A DNA stretch of 6,566 nt from Streptomyces katrae (GTDB taxonomy: Bacteria > Actinomycetota > Actinomycetes > Streptomycetales > Streptomycetaceae): assembly GCF_000966975.1 (NCBI RefSeq), contig NZ_JZWV01000325.1, positions 1 to 6,566 on the forward strand, written 5' to 3'. This document shows positions 5,643 through 6,566 of this stretch, one piece after another. Each line of letters opens with the position of its first letter. Positions within the stretch are counted from its first letter, which is position 1. The notes beneath the pieces were generated by a model, which worked only from the letters and a program-made list of their open reading frames with translations, was not told the origin of the DNA and searched no databases. The translations under genes and the position numbers were made by a program.

Positions 5643-5761
5643 GCGGCGGATCTGCTGCCGGGCTGTGGGGTGGAACCCGGCAACCGGATAGACGCCGGAA
5701 TCGGCAAATCCGTGCAGGGCGGATGACGTGAGCTGCATCACCGATTGGCCGGATTCCGCCC

Positions 5762-5773
5762 GTGCGATCGCAC
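5762..5773. promoter_or_regulatory. Perfect 12-bp palindrome upstream of SALP gene
   Basis: GTGCGATCGCAC is a perfect palindrome with no spacer. It lies 133-144 bp upstream of the SALP start and 36-47 bp past the stop of the upstream 4Fe-4S/CDGSH gene. It could be an operator for the SALP promoter, though no clear -10/-35 pair is visible nearby. Confidence 0.4.
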
Positions 5774-5797
5774 AGCGTGACGGAGGGGAGGGTGCGG

Positions 5798-5820
5798 GGA
5801 AAGGGATCTCACTCCTTTCC
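5798..5820 (-). terminator. Hairpin overlapping end of 4Fe-4S/CDGSH gene
   Basis: GGAAAGG (5798-5804) and CCTTTCC (5814-5820) form a perfect 7-bp stem around a 9-base loop that contains the stop codon of the gene. A hairpin across the stop with no U-tract could terminate transcription or protect the 3' end. The stem is moderate and not G/C-rich, so the call is tentative. Confidence 0.4.
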
Positions 5821-6258
5821 GCAGGACCCGGAGTGATCGCAATAAGGCTGGTTACCGCTCACTCCACAGGCGCAAAGGACCGCTCTGGTCTCCCTCCGGA
5901 CCTCTCCCGAGGCGGTGGTCACGCTCAGTTCCCCCCGCAGGAACAGTTGGCCGAGAGGCGACCGTACGACGGTGGCCGGCCGGTCCCCTTCCTCCGCCGG
6001 GCCCGTGGCCGTCCGGTACTGGAGCGCCCCGGACGGACAGCGCCGGACCACCTCCGCCACCCGCTCCGGCGCGGCGCCGTCCGGCTGGATCCAGGGGCGC
6101 CGCCCGGTGTCGAACACCTCGGGCAGACCGCCGACGCACCGGGCCGCGTGCAGACACCGGCCCGCGTCGTAGGTGACGGTGATCCCCTCGCCCGCGTACG
6201 CCTTGGGTTCCTTCGGCTCTTTCGGCTCTTTCGGCTCGTTCGCTTCCATGGAGGCCAT
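5809..6258 (-). CDS. Fusion of divergent 4Fe-4S domain (YjdI-like) and CDGSH-type 2Fe-2S motif
   Basis: The 149-residue protein has three parts. Residues 1-20 are a charged leader with EPK repeated three times. Residues about 27-82 match the divergent 4Fe-4S mono-cluster domain (Fer4_19, E. coli YjdI type): C35-x-H37-x3-C41, GLPEVFD, then C74 in RRCPSGALQY. Residues about 95-149 resemble a CDGSH/mitoNEET-like segment: C129-x-C131-x8-C140-D, with the usual S134 and P138. The normal fourth ligand, His four residues after the last Cys, is replaced by Gly (G144); the nearest His is H142, and C146 follows. Domain pairing is known in bacterial redox proteins; the reaction is unknown, and electron transfer or cluster storage is a guess. 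ATG 6258 is preferred because TAGCGT ends 6 nt before it, suggesting a leaderless mRNA; a second in-frame ATG is at 6249. It is divergent from the secreted-protein gene. Confidence 0.88.
   Translation of the reverse strand: MASMEANEPKEPKEPKEPKAYAGEGITVTYDAGRCLHAARCVGGLPEVFDTGRRPWIQPDGAAPERVAEVVRRCPSGALQYRTATGPAEEGDRPATVVRSPLGQLFLRGELSVTTASGEVRRETRAVLCACGVSGNQPYCDHSGSCGKE
6212..6238 (-). repeat. Three 9-bp tandem repeats encoding EPK
   Basis: Two exact copies and one near copy of TTCGGCTCT (plus-strand reading) are tandemly arranged, giving Glu-Pro-Lys three times near the N-terminus of the 4Fe-4S/CDGSH protein. Each unit is a multiple of three, so copy number can change without breaking the frame. 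The AAG/AAA and GAG/GAA mix is more A-rich than neighbouring codons. Confidence 0.8.
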
Positions 6259-6264
6259 GGCCCC

Positions 6265-6270
6265 ACGCTA
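6265..6270 (-). promoter_or_regulatory. -10 of leaderless 4Fe-4S/CDGSH promoter
   Basis: Minus-strand TAGCGT (TANNNT form) ends six bases before the ATG at 6258, so transcription should begin at or beside the start codon. No clear -35 is seen 17-18 bp upstream. The GGGG between the hexamer and ATG is too close to serve as a good Shine-Dalgarno. Confidence 0.5.
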
Positions 6271-6295
6271 GGAACGCGCGGCCGGGAACGCACCC

Positions 6296-6324
6296 TGGAC
6301 GGCGAAATACGCGTGCGTTAGCTT
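6296..6324 (+). promoter_or_regulatory. Promoter of secreted-protein gene
   Basis: TGGACG (6296-6301), a 17-bp spacer and TAGCTT (6319-6324) make the best -35/-10 pair in the window. The -10 ends 8 nt before the ATG at 6333, so the transcript is expected to have almost no leader. This fits the lack of any purine-rich ribosome binding site. Confidence 0.55.
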
Positions 6325-6332
6325 CCCGCGCC

Positions 6333-6566
6333 ATGAGACTTCTGGGAGTTGGCATGTGCGCGGCGGCCCTGTTGGCGGCGGTGACGGCCGCACCGGCCCG
6401 GGCGGACACCGGGGCGCCGGACCTCTCCGCCTCCGGCCCACGGGGTGCGGTCTGGGCCCTCAAGGACACCGGTCCGGCCGCCGCGAACGGTGTCCGATTC
6501 CGTGGACTGGCCGCCGTCGGGCACGCCACCGCCTGGGTGGCCGGCACCAAGGGCACGGTCCTGCGC
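6333..6566 (+). CDS. Secreted protein, probably YCF48/BNR beta-propeller type, 3'-truncated
   Basis: Seventy-eight residues are visible before the window ends. The start MRLLGVGMCAAALLAAVTAAPARA is a Sec-type signal peptide: one positive residue, a hydrophobic core and an A-R-A cleavage site before D25. The mature part contains WALKDTGPAANGVRFRGLAAVGHATAWVAGTKGTVLR. The pattern 'F-R-G-L-A-A-V-(x)-AWVAGTKGTVLR' is what a first blade of a YCF48/BNR-like propeller looks like in secreted actinomycete proteins often named oxidoreductases. This function call rests on one partial repeat and is tentative. The ATG follows an almost leaderless promoter. The gene is divergent from the 4Fe-4S/CDGSH gene, with 74 bp between starts. 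Confidence 0.85.
   Translation, partial: MRLLGVGMCAAALLAAVTAAPARADTGAPDLSASGPRGAVWALKDTGPAAANGVRFRGLAAVGHATAWVAGTKGTVLR

Noticed and set aside
5728..6321. Open frame of 197 codons on the + strand opposite the 4Fe-4S/CDGSH gene
   Set aside because: The opposite strand carries clear Fe-S cysteine motifs; this frame shows none, and no ribosome binding site suits its start.
1..6566. A new defence, mobile or biosynthetic system
   Set aside because: No recombinase, transposase, nuclease, toxin pair, NRPS/PKS domain, terminal repeats or composition shift is visible; the genes fit a conserved Streptomyces chromosomal neighbourhood.

Overview
The window is typical high-GC actinomycete chromosome, and almost certainly Streptomyces. 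Third codon positions are nearly all G or C. It carries a WhiB-like (Wbl) protein and an SsgA-like protein (SALP), a pairing characteristic of sporulating streptomycetes. Eight genes fill it almost completely, and no stretch over 300 bases lacks a gene. I see no tRNA, rRNA, CRISPR array, insertion sequence or integration scar. The Wbl and SALP genes resemble wblH and ssgD. From memory (not checked here) these two lie within about ten genes of each other in S. coelicolor, so this looks like a conserved core neighbourhood rather than an island.

Layout. (1) Bases 1-1077, + strand: the 3' part of a DHA2-type multidrug MFS exporter, cut by the window edge. (2) 1065-1727, - strand: a TetR-family repressor whose end overlaps the exporter tail to tail by 13 bp; it has a candidate autoregulatory operator inside its own apparently leaderless promoter. 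(3) 1886-2122, + strand: a short Wbl iron-sulfur protein. (4) 2154-3125, - strand: a soluble diiron acyl-ACP desaturase, preceded by two back-to-back palindromes that look like a double repressor operator. (5) 3367-5013, - strand: a duplicated-ATPase ABC-F protein of the ribosome-protection/translation-factor class, with a strong terminator behind it. (6) 5213-5629, - strand: an SsgA-like cell-division/sporulation protein with a TTG start, followed by its own terminator hairpin. (7) 5809-6258, - strand: a small protein joining a divergent 4Fe-4S domain to a CDGSH-type 2Fe-2S motif. (8) 6333 to the window end, + strand: the start of a secreted, probably beta-propeller-like protein, divergent from gene 7.

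The genes do not form one operon. Most have their own promoter or terminator, and orientations alternate. Two regulatory themes stand out. First, four genes (TetR, Wbl, 4Fe-4S/CDGSH, secreted protein) have a -10-like hexamer 6-8 nt before the start codon and no convincing Shine-Dalgarno sequence, which suggests leaderless transcripts. Desaturase, ABC-F and SALP instead have purine-rich ribosome binding sites. Second, several clean palindromes sit in the short intergenic spaces, the most striking being the desaturase double operator. I found no clear sign of a new multi-gene system. The best leads are that operator, the unusual histidine placement in the CDGSH motif, and the possible regulatory leader of the ABC-F gene.
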